A DNA stretch of 64,000 nucleotides from Casuarina equisetifolia (Eukaryota; Streptophyta; Magnoliopsida; Fagales; Casuarinaceae), in assembly GCA_028551475.1 (NCBI GenBank), contig CM052354.1, forward strand, positions 10,871,172-10,935,171, in the 5' to 3' direction. The position numbers and the translations under genes were made by a program. Positions 37,441-49,397 of this stretch are shown here, piece by piece. Every line of letters starts with the position of its first letter. Position 1 is the first letter of the stretch. The notes beneath the pieces are model-generated. The model was not told where the DNA came from. It searched no databases and was given only the letters and a program-made list of their open reading frames with translations.

Positions 37441-37570
37441 GGCATAAAGAACCACATAGAGGAATGTGAAGGGTATTGATCCCGCAATTATTTGCAGCAT
37501 CAATAACTCCTCTGAAACACAGGAGATTGCGTGGCTTGTAATCACTGTGCTCCACCTTTTTGGCCAGTCG
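37441..37570 (-). other. Exon-like open stretch, unassigned
   Basis: The minus strand reads LAKKVEHSDYKPRNLLCFRG then VIDAANNCGINTLHIPLCGS without a stop, directly beside the 3' LTR. The composition (Cys, Asp, Asn, no low complexity) is that of real protein. No family recognised; the copia element may have inserted beside or into the gene this exon came from. Confidence 0.35.
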
Positions 37571-37699
37571 TCATCTCAATACAGACGAAAACTGATAACA
37601 TAACCGCTGCCGCAACCAAAAAGTGGAAGTCTTCACTGCTTTTTATGAAACATATGTTTGGGTACCAAACCAAGCGAAAATAACAAGCGAAAAACGAAC

Positions 37700-39060
37700 C
37701 TAGTTGAGTTGCAAGTTTCTTGTTACATAATAGGTTACAGAGCTTTGTCAGGAAACAGTTTCGTTGGCAGCTGCTGAACTTAAAATTGGTTGAGGTTGGA
37801 CACTATATTCAACAATAACATACTCGTTTTTGTAATATTATCGAAGCAGAATAGATTGTTGAAGACCCAAGAGTCTAAGTTCTTGTAACTATGAATCATT
37901 TAGCGTCATCATCTTCACTCCTGAAAAGTAACTTGAAACATTTGACATCATAGTAGACGATAAAACTCAGGTATGGTAATTTTTAAAAGTAATTACTAAA
38001 GTTAGTATTTTTGGGAATTTATTCTTTGATAAGATTTTGATTAAAAATGTGCTTGGAAAAGGCTAAGAGTAAATTAAGGTTCCCTACTCTATCTATGGAT
38101 TTAGTAAAATGAGAAGTTCTCCTGTAATTATATAAATTGAGTAGTGCAGTTATAATTGTAAAACAGAGAGAATTGCAATTAAAGATGCTCAGAAACTTGG
38201 AGTTGTGAAGCTAGGCTTGTATCTCTTTCATACGAGTCCCTATCTCTATAGTTTAAAAAAAGATATAGAATATATTTCGAAAAAGTTCTTATCATTTTGT
38301 TAATGTCAAATCAATAAAAACGAGTAAGTTGTATCTGACTCAACATTGCATAGACTCACTTCCATTGTCATCTTTTTTAAGTTAGATCGACGTGAGCAAG
38401 AGAATCTGGGCCGTCAAGTGGCAGAAACCATTGGTGTCAAAGGGAACAAACCTTGATATTCTGAAGCCTCTGAATTCTATATAACGTAAGTGAGTCTTGG
38501 CCGGAAGAGAAGACTATCTGGCCGGAGGAGCTGTTGCCGTATCTGTCGACGTCATTTACAACTTTCACCGGAGATGTCTCGGATGTTTTGCATGTTTGGC
38601 TGCTGCCATCTCTTTTGCTCAAGACGTCTCGAGCTTTCAGTATTATACCGTTATTACTTGTACGAGGTGAATGGGATAAAACATAAACATAAACGAAAAT
38701 GAAAGAATATAGATCTTTTTTTTTTTAAAAAAAAGAAATTATTTTTATTTACTTTAGAGACGGAATTGAGAGAAGAACATGGCTGGGGTTTCAAGTCATA
38801 GAAAGAAACAGTGGTGGATTCCAAATGAGGTGCAAAAATGATATGTTCCAATCGTCAGGACATAAAATATTAAAAAAATATTGTAGTGTAAATGTTTAGT
38901 TTTGCAATGTTATGGTGTGAGTGTGTACATATAGTTATGTGTAATTTTATTTTTGCACTCTATAATCAAGCTTTTGAAGTGAAAATAAATTTCTTAGTAT
39001 ATATTATGACTTAATTTCTTCCTTAAAACCCTCATAAATATGAATAGGTAAAGAGTCTAC
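37700..39060. other. No supported gene; one short coding-like stretch
   Basis: Mostly AT-rich DNA. At 38437-38610 the minus strand is open and reads ETSPVKVVNDVDRYGNSSSG; it is G/C-richer than its surroundings and might be an exon relic. Nothing else is recognisable. Confidence 0.35.
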
Positions 39061-39065
39061 TTCTA

Positions 39066-39360
39066 AAGCAGTATCATAAAATGGTCTATATTAGATAATC
39101 CTGGTGAGAAGATGTATTGCAGTGAAGGTCTAGAATTCACATAAAAAAGGGTACTACGAGATAGACCATGTCAAAGCATCATGGTGACAAGGTGTGTTGA
39201 AAGGTCCAGAGTTCACACATAAATCAGTACCATAAAAAAGTTTGTGTCAACATCGTGGTGATGAGGTGCATTATAGTATAGGTCCAAAGTTCTCATAAAG
39301 TAATTTCATAAGATAGTTTATGTCAAAACACTGGTGAATAGTATATTACAGTATAAATGT
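39066..39360. repeat. Diverged tandem repeat, about 75-bp units, four copies
   Basis: The words 'GTACCATAA', 'TGTCAA', 'CATGGTGACAAGGTG', 'AGGTCCAGAGTTCACATAAA' recur in order roughly every 75 bp, with growing divergence to the right. Confidence 0.7.
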
Positions 39361-40170
39361 TTAATTATACATTATTACTAAAGTATAAGCATGAATGATA
39401 TATTAATTATAAGTGCTTCCCTCCACTTTCTGTTACTAGACCTAAATAAAACCTAATGATGAGACCATAAACAATATTATATCAAATTAAAAATAATCTC
39501 CTCAAACTTTCAAACATGTTGAATATATATGTTTTAACTTATTTGAGGGTCTTTTTAACAAAATAAAGTTTTTTGATAACTCTAATATATATTTGTTAAG
39601 ATTGAGAGAACAATTAAGTCATGTGGTAAAGTTGTAATATCCTAATTAATAAGGGCATCTTTGTAAAGATAAATATTTTCTTTTCTATAAACATATGAAG
39701 TACAAAGGAACCAATGCGTGAACTATTTGGTAAAAGAGTTGTCTCGGTGGGCTAGCTAGTTTTAAAGAGAGTTCTTTTGGGGTTGCTCCATCGGCTTGTG
39801 ATGAATACCTTATAGATTTTAGGTAATGAAAAAATTTTACAAGATGTTAAATATTTAATAAAAAAAACTAAAAGAAAACCTATAAAAATAAACTATGAAA
39901 AATAGAAGACATTATATTAGCCCAAACTTCTTTAAATTTACTATATTTAGGTATATGCATTTGTGTTGTTATGTCATAAGTGTTAAATCAATCTTACTAC
40001 TACGTTAGCCTTGATTATTGCCCTATTAGCCCAAATTCTAGTAGGCGATTAAACTAAGCACTCTTACTTGTAACTATGTGTGAATCATATTTTAAGCACA
40101 TATATTTGTAAGCATAAATTTTATCCATATATTACTTGGTTTCAAGGGGAAGAAAAGTACAACACATTCA
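39361..40170. other. Gene-free AT-rich stretch
   Basis: No coding frame or repeat of note in either strand. Confidence 0.6.
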
Positions 40171-40174
40171 AATG

Positions 40175-40860
40175 AAATGCAAATTAAAATAAAATCTTCA
40201 ATTCTTCCTTTTCACAGGAAAAGTAAATGGTACGACACCCCTTGGCAATAGTTTTGCCATTCTTATTCTTTTTCAACTCAAAACTCATAACTCCAGTAGC
40301 CTTCCCAACAGGTAGTTGGTATTAACAATGATAAAAGTAGTTAGCAAGAATTGATTCACAATCAAAGATATAAGTTGCAAGGACCTTGAAAAGAAGGGAA
40401 AATATTATGTATTTCCAAAGTCCAAAATCCCATATGATATTTTTGCAATGCAACTTCCACAACTAATAAAGTCAACATAGATTTGACCCTTCACGAAACT
40501 TAAACAAATAAATTAAAACCAACAAAATCATCTAAGATATATAACTTGATAACATAGACAAACAATTACCAAAAGGAAAAGGAGAATAAAAATACCAATA
40601 TCATACCCACATATTCCAAGGATTAGGTAGTGAATATTCCAAACTAGCCATTGTCATCACAATTCAAACCAAAACTTAACCACTTGGCCAAGACTCCTTG
40701 CATAGCCTTTTGTTGTCACATAAAGGCCAATTAGATTTAGGATCTTTCAGGGTGGCTTTGCCCCCACTGACCAATTTTATAGCATACCAAGGCCAGTCCA
40801 TAACTTTTCCAACCCAACCACCTCCATTCTCCACCTTTCCATGACCTAATAGTTTCCTCT
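40175..40860 (-). pseudogene. Unassigned gene relic, two coding-like blocks
   Basis: On the minus strand two stretches look coding. One near 40850-40690 reads GKVENGGGWVGKVMDWPWYA then IKLVSGGKATLKDPKSNWPL. The other, 40316-40180, reads QLPVGKATGVMSFELKKNKN then GKTIAKGCRTIYFSCEKEEL with a stop. An interrupted frame with FDCESILANYFYHC lies between. They could be exons of one gene. No family recognised. Stops in the connecting frames argue for decay. Confidence 0.35.
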
Positions 40861-41053
40861 CTGGCTAGTCTTAACATGCCTACCAGTGGCACATCTCTTC
40901 TTTGAACAGGTTATTGCTTACCCTAGCCACATTAGCGAACCACTAGCAGCAATGAAGTGGTTGTGGGTGCCGGCACAATGGCTTATTTTACTAGCTTTGT
41001 CACAAACCAAGCCATATGGTGCCCAATTGTTTTAAGCTTTTCAACCCACAATT

Positions 41054-41257
41054 TGTTGAAATGAGTTGTGGGCCTTACTGTATTTATTTTGGTTCATTAG
41101 CATGGCCTATTAGAGAGCTGATGGGCCCAATAGTTTTTCCTTGCTTTCATATACCTCACATGTAAAAACATTCTTTGTAACTAGAATATACTAGTGAATA
41201 GAAGCCTGAGGGTAGTCTTCCACACTTCATTGTTTCATTCTCCGATTTTCTTCAATA
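41054..41257 (+). repeat. 5' LTR of the 41-46 kb copia element
   Basis: Starts TGTTGAAATGAGTTGTGG and ends TTCTTCAATA before the primer site. It differs from the 3' LTR at roughly twenty positions by eye, so the insertion is younger than that of the 30-37 kb element but not recent. Confidence 0.9.
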
Positions 41258-41569
41258 TGGTACATGAGAAGGTCAGATGGTAGCTTTCTTCATCACTTTT
41301 ATGGGATAACCATGATGAACTTTTGCTTTTAAAGGTAATCCGTTCCAACTTTATGCTTTCAGAGATGGTTTGTTCCTTATCTTCTTAAAGGTTGTTTCAT
41401 TTTTCTACTCCCACTTGTCAATAGATATTTTCAAGAATATTATGTTTTATTCACCTCCTATTATGTTTTGTGCTTTGGAAAAGATAATTGCTTGACACTG
41501 CACCTTTCTTTTCCTCTTTAGCCCCTTCAACTTTAAATTATTTCCTTAACCTATCATCATTGTTTGACC

Positions 41570-44500
41570 AACATGACTGAAACACCACGCCGAACACAAG
41601 TCCCCCTGCAGAATCCTGGTTCCTCTTCTATCTTGAATCCCATTAACCCCTACTGTGACCTATATTATCTCTCATCAATGAACATACCTGAAGTCGCACT
41701 TGTGACTAAAGTTTTGAAGGATGAGAGTAACTATGAGCTTTGGAGCAACCAAATGGAAAATTAGCTCTTAGCCAAAAATAAATAAGTTTCATTGATGACT
41801 CTTTCACCCATCCCAAATTAGACCTAGAAAAGCAGCAAGCTTGGGATCTTTGCCACTATGTTGTCCAAAGTTGGTTCCAAAAATCAGTTTCTCATGAACT
41901 GATGTTGTTTATGGTATGAAAGAAGGATCTAAAGGTTATTTGGGAAGCATTCAAGACCTATTTTGGCACCCTTACTGGGACATAACTTTGCTATCTCCAC
42001 CAGCAACAGTTTGAAAATAGAGTGCAAACCCTCACGGTTTCTAAGTATTACATAAGACTCAACAACTTATGGCTAAAGATCGAAACTGTGGATCCTCATA
42101 TTTGATGCCATTGTGGAAACTGCTCCTATTGAGTCAATGAAAGAGCCGATGCAAAAATTGAAAAACATAGAACCGTGGATTTTCTTTTAGGGTTACTAGA
42201 TAGATTTAGGAATTTTTGCACCAATGTTCTCTCAAAAGACTCACTTCCTTTTGTTGATGCAGTCTTTAATTTGGCCAAAGAGGATGAGCATCAAGCAAGA
42301 AAAGAAGATATCAGTGTTGTAGAGCAGGGAATAGTCTTGGCCGTGTCCTCTTTGGAAACTTTAAGGCCGTGCAACATAAAGGGAAAAACATATTCGAAGG
42401 GGAGAACCGTGTGCTCCCACTGCCACAAATATGGACACTCCAAGGACCAATGCTATCAATTGGTTGGATATCTTACTAGATGGACACCGAGAGGAAGGGG
42501 AAAGAAGGTTGTCAGTTGTCAGGCTTTCCAAGCCAACAACGTGTCTGGTTTTGATGTTGGCATTCTCGCATCTCTTACAGGACAACAAGGATTTGGGCAA
42601 CAAAGTCTTGGGTAAAATTTTTTTTTTTAGATTCAATGGGTAACATCAACTAGGCTCGGTTTGTGGGTTCCAACCACAGGCCTTCCCTTTCGTGGGCCCC
42701 TATGTCTTCTATTCAAGGGCACATAGGCCTATCCCACTTACTAGCAACTCTTTTCACAGATTGCAAGCCCAAGGGGTGTTTGGACCGCACGTTTAGGCTT
42801 TGAAGCAACAATAGTCCACCCCCCTATAAAATCAAACATCATGCATCCTACAAGCCCACTGTTTTCCTCATTCAACTTGAATCAACTACAACATAATTTT
42901 TCTTCCTAAGCAATGGAAAATTATGAAGGTACGATGCACTTATGATCCTTTAATTGTCCATAGATTATCAATTCAGGTATAAGTGACCATGTTACGTCCA
43001 ATTTAAATTCATTATATTCTTTTTATCCATGCTCACCCTAATCGATGCCTATTAAATTGCCTGATAGTACTTGTGTTTATGCCACCCATGTTGGATAAGC
43101 ACAACCTATAAGAATGATACATCCAAATCGTGTTCTTTATAACCTTTGTTGAAATGTAATCTCCTTTTGTCAAGAAAATCACTTTTGATTGCCATTGCAT
43201 TGTTGTATTTTTTGATGATTTTTGTTTTTTCTAAGATCATATGAATGGATAGGTGATCAAATTAGGTAAAGTAATTTGAGGGCCTTATTTTTTGCAACCC
43301 ACTCTTTCTGAGTTGTCTCATTATATTACACATTTTTTGAATAGTGTCCATTCCCTTTTGTGTTATGTGAATGCAAACAATCAATGTAATGACAATGATG
43401 TTTCCAACTATGGTTTATGGCATAGAGATTTGGGACATAGTTCCTAAAAATCTTATTTTGCTCATGGAAAATGTATTGAATGCCTTGATTTCTTTTCCCA
43501 TCCTATTTATCCACTAACAAAATAGACTCGATCTATTTTTCCACAACGTCAAAGTTTTACTACTGTTGTTTTTGAACTTGTTCATTTGGATCTATAGGAA
43601 CCCCATCGAGAATTTAATCATGACAAGTTGCAATATTTCCTAACCATTGTTGATGATTTTTTACAAGTAACTTAGACATTTCTTTTGCACTTTAAAGACC
43701 AAGTTTTTTTTCTTCTACTATTCAGTTTTTTGTTTACATGGTTCAAAACCAGCATGGTGCCTTTATCAAGCACAGTCACTCGAATAATAGCACAAAGTTT
43801 TTTCCACTACATGCTCCTTTTTCTTAATATCTCATGGGATATACCACAAAACCTCTTATGTTTATACTTAATAGAAGGGATGGTGGAACGCAAACACCAT
43901 CACTTATTAGACATTGCATGAGCCTTAATGTTTCAAGCTCACATTCCTGCATGTTTTTGGGGGGAATGCATACTGACAGCCACTCATATCATTAACAAAC
44001 TACTTAGTGCTAGACTTGAGAACAAATCTCCTTTTGAAATATTGCATGGGAGACCTCCATCATTAGACCACTTGCAAGTGATTGGTTACAAATGTTATGC
44101 ATATGATTTACAGCCTAAAGATAAGTTATCTTTTAAGGCTATTCCATGCATATTTTTTTGTTATCCTTCACTTTAGAAGGGATATAAGTTATATGACCCA
44201 AGTAGTGAAAATGATTTAGTGAGTCCTAATGTCGTATTTTATGAGAATGTTTTTCCTTTTGCCCTAGGTAAGAGTTTGGATCCTTCTCATAATCCGCCTT
44301 CAAATCACATTACCCTAGTTTCGGACACTGCGCAGTCATGCGATCCACTACTTACTCCATTAGAGCCATCTTCGGGCGTAGTAGAAACACCATAAGATGG
44401 ATCACTTCTAGCATTACCTTTGGATATGTCAAGTATAGGTTCTTCCCTAACCGTCACAATTAATCAAAATCTTGAACCACATCTAGACATTATTCCTGAC

Positions 44501-46245
44501 CCATCACCACTAACTATTCGGTGGTCATTATGGCCTAGTCATCCTCCTATTTGGATTGTCAACTACATATGTTTGACCACCTCCATAGGGTTGAACAACA
44601 AGTACTCGATATCCGATCATGTTTCCCTTGTCCAACTTTACCCTTACTACAAGAAATTTGTCACCTTAATCTCTTTCATCACCGAACCTAAAACATATCA
44701 TTTGGTACTTAATGAAAACCATTGGGTTGATGCAATGGATGGAGAATTAATGGACCTCGAGGCTAATTGCACATGGGATGTTGTGACATTTCCATCTAGT
44801 CGACAAGCCATTGGATGTAAATGGGTGTACAAGGTTAAATATCAGGTAGATGACACGATAGAGAGATACAAGGCCCGACTAGAGGCTAAAGGATACACAC
44901 AACGAGAATACATTGATTATGATGAGCCTTCTTACTTGTGGTAAAGTTAGAGATAGTTAGATCAGTCATGAGCATTGCTTCTGTGAAAAATTGGTGTCTT
45001 CATCAATTAGATGTGTTGAATGCTTTCTTGCATAGAGATTTGGTGGAGGAAGTCTACATACAACTTCCACTTGGTTTTCCTAGTCAAGGGGAGCATTCTG
45101 TATGTTGTTTAAGAAATTCATTATATAGGTTGAAGTAAGCATCAAGGCAATGGTATGCAAAATTTACAGAGGCATTGCTTGTTAGAAGCTTTTGGCAATC
45201 CCTACATGATTATGCCCTATTCACTAGGTGAACTTGAGATTCATTCATCATTATCTTATTTTATGTTGATGATATATTAGTGATTTGGGATAATATTGCT
45301 GTGATTTCAATACTTAAAACATATTTGCATTCAATATTTCACATGAAAGATCTTAGGGAATACAAGTACTTCCTTGGCATAGAGATAGTTCATTCCCTGA
45401 AGGGGATATATCTTAACTAACACAAGTATGTGTTGGAACTAGTCTTAAAGGCTGGACTTGGAGCGTCCAAGCCCATGATCACTCCATTGGAACAAAATGT
45501 GAAGCTCACTACACTAGAGTATGATGAAGGAGGCCCTAAGAGACGAGATGATCTAGATTTGAGGGACTATAGCTCCTATTAGAGAATGATTGGAAGACTC
45601 TTGTATTTGACTCACACAAGACCTGTCATCTCTTTTGTAGTTTAGCACCTTAGCCAATTCACTCATAAACCAAAACACACACACATGGATGCGGCTATGA
45701 GACTGTTGAAGTACATCAAGGGCATTCTTGGACTTGAGATTTTTCTCTCCTCTTCTTCCAGGCTAGAGCTCACTGCTTGTTGTGATTCAGACTATGCTAC
45801 TTGCCCCATGACACAAAAATGTGTAACCAATTATTGCATTAAGCTATAAGACTCCCTTGTATCATGGTTAGCTAAGAAACCACCCATTGCATCGCGTTCT
45901 TCAGTAGGATCCGAGTACAAAGTTATGGGGTACACTGTTTGCGAGATAATTTGGTTGTTAGGTTTGTTTCTAGATCTTGGAGTGACCATTCCTCGTCCAG
46001 TTCCACTTTTCTGTGATAATGAAGCAGCTTGACACATCGCGGCTAATCCCATCTTTCACCAAAGAACAAAGCATATTGAGATAGATTGTCACTTTGTTCG
46101 AGAAAAATCCAAAAGGAATTGTCAAAACTTGTTATGTTAATACACAAGAACAACCTGTAGATGTATTTACTAAGGCACTATGTAGCCCACAACATTATTA
46201 TCTATTATCCAAGCTTGGAGTTTTTAACTTGTACAAATCTTTAGT
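41570..46245 (+). pseudogene. copia gag-pol of the 41-46 kb element, broken
   Basis: Gag starts MTETPRRTQVPLQNPGSS near 41573, with a stop at 41762. The later gag part (42175-42615) is open for 146 codons and ends with the knuckle CSHCHKYGHSKDQC. The protease region (near 42970-43060) is poorly kept. Integrase pieces: LWHRDLGHS, HLDL, MVERKHHHLLD, and PSLDHLQVIGYKCYAYD near 44050. Reverse transcriptase: WVDAMDGELMDLEANCTWDV, CKWVYKVKYQ, RYKARLEAKGYTQ, HQLDVLNAFLHRDL and FYVDDILVIW near 45260-45290 with the catalytic YVDD intact. RNase [22 protein letters not shown]. Multiple stops and shifts separate the pieces. Confidence 0.88.
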
Positions 46246-46256
46246 TTGAGGGGGAG

Positions 46257-46460
46257 TGTTGAAATGAGTTGTGGGCCTTATTATATTTATTTTGGTTCAT
46301 TAGCATGGCCCGTTAGAGAGTTGACGGGCCCAATAGTTTTTCCTTGCTTTCATATATCTCACATGTAAAAACATTTTTTGTAACCTAAATATACCAATGA
46401 ATAGAAGCCTAAGGGCAATCTTCCATACTTCACTATTTTGTTCTCCCATTTTCTTCAATA
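46257..46460 (+). repeat. 3' LTR of the 41-46 kb copia element
   Basis: Starts TGTTGAAATGAGTTGTGG after the purine tract, ends TTCTTCAATA, and is followed by the CAATT target copy. Confidence 0.9.
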
Positions 46461-46740
46461 CAATTCACTCTACCTTCTCTCACACCCAAATCCTCAATCG
46501 TATTACCCCCCGTGCTGAGGCCCACAATCTCCAACAACCTCCTCAGGCCTACTATGCCACTTTACCTCTAATGGCCTATTATGCCTTTACTTGTACCATC
46601 CTCACCCTTGCTCTGTTTGACGCTTCTTGGTATACTAACTTTGGAGCACCCCATCATGTGATAGATAGTTATGATGCCTTGTCTTCCACTTCCATTTATG
46701 GGTCTTCAACAACTTATATCCGAGGGTGGTGATATTTCCC

Positions 46741-49058
46741 TTCCTATCACTAATAGAAGTACTCTTTGAGTCAACTTCTTATTCATTTCATCTTTATAAT
46801 ATTCTAGAATTATTCTTTGTCACTAAAAGTTGTGTTTGCTTCTAAGTTTGCTTATGATAACAATTATATATATATGTTTTTAACGACAATGAAGTGTAAA
46901 TGATAACAATTGTATTTTTTTTTCAATCATTGACACTTCATTGTCGTTTCTTTACACACTAGACAGATTCTATTCTCTGGCAAACTTCATTGCAATCTCT
47001 ACTGCGTTTTATCAGTTGGCATAACCATCTGCTTATATTTCGTTCAGTGCTCCCACGTTTTTCCTCCGGGTACATCCCTCATTTTTAGCTTTGATTTATC
47101 TTCTAATCCTTTAAGAAATCACATTCGGGTTTCGATTATGGACCCACCACGTGTAAGCAGGTGTTTTAAAAGGGACGCGTCTCCAGCCGTTCACTTGTGC
47201 TCCCATGGGCAAAAAGAACGCTCAGAACGAAGGATTTACCCAGAAAGAAAAAGGAGACAATCTCGACCGTCCACGTATCCCAATCTTGTCCATCAGGACG
47301 CCAAAGAATACATGAGGGGTGCAGTTGTCAGGCCATACTAATCCAGATCTAGGCCTAGATTTTGTGTCCCCCCTCCTCCGGGTAACCCCCCCATACCACT
47401 CCGGTGCGAGCAATCTCGTTTGCACATTGACCGGTCGCATGAAGTCAACACATAATAAATGTTTGGAGTGCAAAGTGGCGAATGGTGAGTAGCCCATTAG
47501 GGGTAGCCTTGAAAATGGGCTCGATGGGCTTGATTTCAGGAAGAAAGTGACACTTTTATATTCCAAGAGAATATAATCTATTACCACATAGGATTTTCAC
47601 ATACATAGGAGCTACTAGAGATAGATAATTCTCTTTGGCGACTTTCTCCTTTTGGTCATCTTAATGAGTCATCAAATATAGTTAAGATTTCTAAAGCACC
47701 ATATTTATAGAAAAGTTAAACACAAAAAATATCTAATTAAAAATATTAGAATTTTCCCCTTAGCCCTACTTTTGACTCTATTCTTAATATTACATGTGAA
47801 TACAAGAACCATTTTTTAAAAAAGTTAAGTATATTGCCATGTAGAGGAACATATGTATCAATTCTCTAATTTCATACCATAAAATTAATTGTATGTATGA
47901 TTTATAATACATATATGCACATTATTTTCACAAGTAAATATGTCTAAAGAATCTAGAACTACACACTATATGCATAACTTTGGGATCCTTAATCATGAAT
48001 TTATGAATTATGCAAATAGCTTCATGGTTATCAAAACAAGGAGTTCATTAGAATGAGAGGAATTCAGAGGGTCTTATAGCATTTGATATTATATGAAGGG
48101 AAATATAGGCGAACAACCCAAAGGTTAGAGATATTCTATGCCTTGCTTGATGTTCAATTAGTACTTTGAATCTTCCTAAAGATGCATATCTTTATTGTAC
48201 ATTTTGTCTTCTTTAGAAAATGAAACAAGATCCGTTCATTATATTTTCTCTAGAAAATTGAACCAACATTCATTTCTTTTTTTGGTTTTACTTTCGAGTT
48301 GTTTTCTTTAGAAAATTAAAGTAACATTCTTTTTTCTTTTTATATGAAATAGAATTTGTTACTTCATTGGATTTGTTGCCTTTAGGTTTAATTTTCTTTA
48401 CAAAATTAAAAGTAAAATTCTTTTTTCCTCTTATAAGAAATAGAATTTTTTACTTCATTGGATTTGTTACCTTTAGTTTTTATTTTCCTTATAAAATTGA
48501 ATAGAAACATTCTTTGTTACCTTCCAAATGGGTTTATAAACCCAATTTTCTGAAAAACAGAGGACTTTCAGGTGCAAAATTTCTAAATAGGTGTACAGCT
48601 CAAATCTCGAGATTTTTTTTTTCTCACTCTCGATTCATTTGCAAGCCTGATATTTGGTTTCTTTGAAAACATCAATTTAAAGAGCAGTGTGAAAGATTAC
48701 CCATCTTCACGCAAGATATTGCTTGAAGAAATGAAAGTAAAAGTAGTGCACAAGATATGGAAGCATAAAGAATTCTGGAGAAGCAATAAGGCCGGAACGG
48801 AAAGGATGGCTAAGATAATGTCAAAACTTATATATATATTGGCATGTAGATAATTAGAAAACTTAAATAAAATGACGCACAAAAAGCATATCAGAACCTA
48901 TATTGATTACATTTTTCTTTACATGAATTTGCTAAAAGAAATAAAGAGAAAAGGATACGCATACAACAAGGAGAGTCACAATTGGAGTTCTTGCATGGCT
49001 GAGCTATATATCATCATACTCCCCTTGAAGCTTTTCCATTATGTCCATGAAAATCATG
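46741..49058. other. Gene-free stretch between two copia elements
   Basis: 46980-47520 is G/C-richer, with CCACGTG and ACGTATCC words, and is open antisense for about 120 codons (47587-47222), without a recognisable product; it may be a plant promoter or a decayed repeat. 47560-48240 is AT-rich and featureless. A tandem repeat lies at 48244-48520. 48690-49058 contains short frames only. Confidence 0.5.
48244..48520. repeat. Diverged tandem repeat, about 90-bp units
   Basis: The phrase TTTTCTTTAGAAAATTAAAGTAACATTC is seen with changes at 48302, 48392 and 48483, each followed by TTTTTTC, ATAGAATTT and TTACTTCATTGGATTTGTTACCTTTAG. A further partial unit starts at 48245. Confidence 0.8.
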
Positions 49059-49063
49059 ATCTT

Positions 49064-49264
49064 TGTTGAAATACTAGTTGTTGTCTTGTATATTCTTGGC
49101 CTTTTACTATAGATTGTTATATTGAAACTAGGCCCTTTACTGTAGCTAGATTCATTCTTTAAGAACCACATTCTTGGTTCTCGTGATGTAAGAAAACACT
49201 ACAAGATTTTTCTTCTCTAATCTATAAACTAGTTCACCATTTCTAGTATATCAGATTCTTAACA
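49064..49264 (+). repeat. 5' LTR of the 49-54 kb copia element
   Basis: Starts TGTTGAAATACTAGTTG, ends TTCTTAACA. Differs from the 3' LTR by few substitutions plus a short insertion, pointing to a relatively recent insertion. Confidence 0.92.
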
Positions 49265-49397
49265 TGGTATCAAGGAGCAGGTCATACCTGTGATCCTAAG
49301 TTTTCTAATTTCACGTTTTCATAACTACCAATTACTATAGCTGCAACTTTCTTCGGCATTTTGTCGAATAGGTGGTGTGCAGCTTCCAACAAGCACC

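Larger units (their letters stand above)
41054..46460 (+). mobile_element. Ty1/copia element, complete length, target duplication CAATT
   Basis: LTRs at 41054-41257 and 46257-46460 (204 bp each) are close to identical, and CAATT is present on both sides (41049-41053 and 46461-46465). A purine tract TTTGAGGGGGAG (46245-46256) precedes the 3' LTR. The primer site TGGTACATGAGAAG (41258) departs from the common TGGTATCAGAGC. The LTRs start TG but end AATA. Internal order: gag, zinc knuckle, integrase, reverse transcriptase, RNase H. Several stops and frameshifts make it non-autonomous. Confidence 0.92.
40880..46740 (+). mobile_element. Older copia relic interrupted by the 41-46 kb element
   Basis: Just left of the younger element the plus strand reads LCHKPSHMVPNCFKLFNPQ, a CCHC nucleocapsid knuckle with Gly changed to Ser. 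Just right of it, 46466-46740 continues with a proline/glutamine-rich linker and then WYTNFGAPHHVIDSYDALSS, which matches the copia protease start (WYxDSGAxHHV) with the catalytic Asp region altered. Both lie in the order and spacing expected of one gag-protease gene cut in two at 41053/46466. Only this short part of the older element is recognisable. Confidence 0.7.

Noticed and set aside
43685..43921. Membrane protein frame within the 41-46 kb element
   Set aside because: A shifted reading of the integrase core; surrounding integrase pieces fix the element's own frame.
46397..46732. Open frame of 111 codons as an independent gene
   Set aside because: It starts within the 3' LTR and runs into the older copia gag-protease relic; a fusion by insertion.
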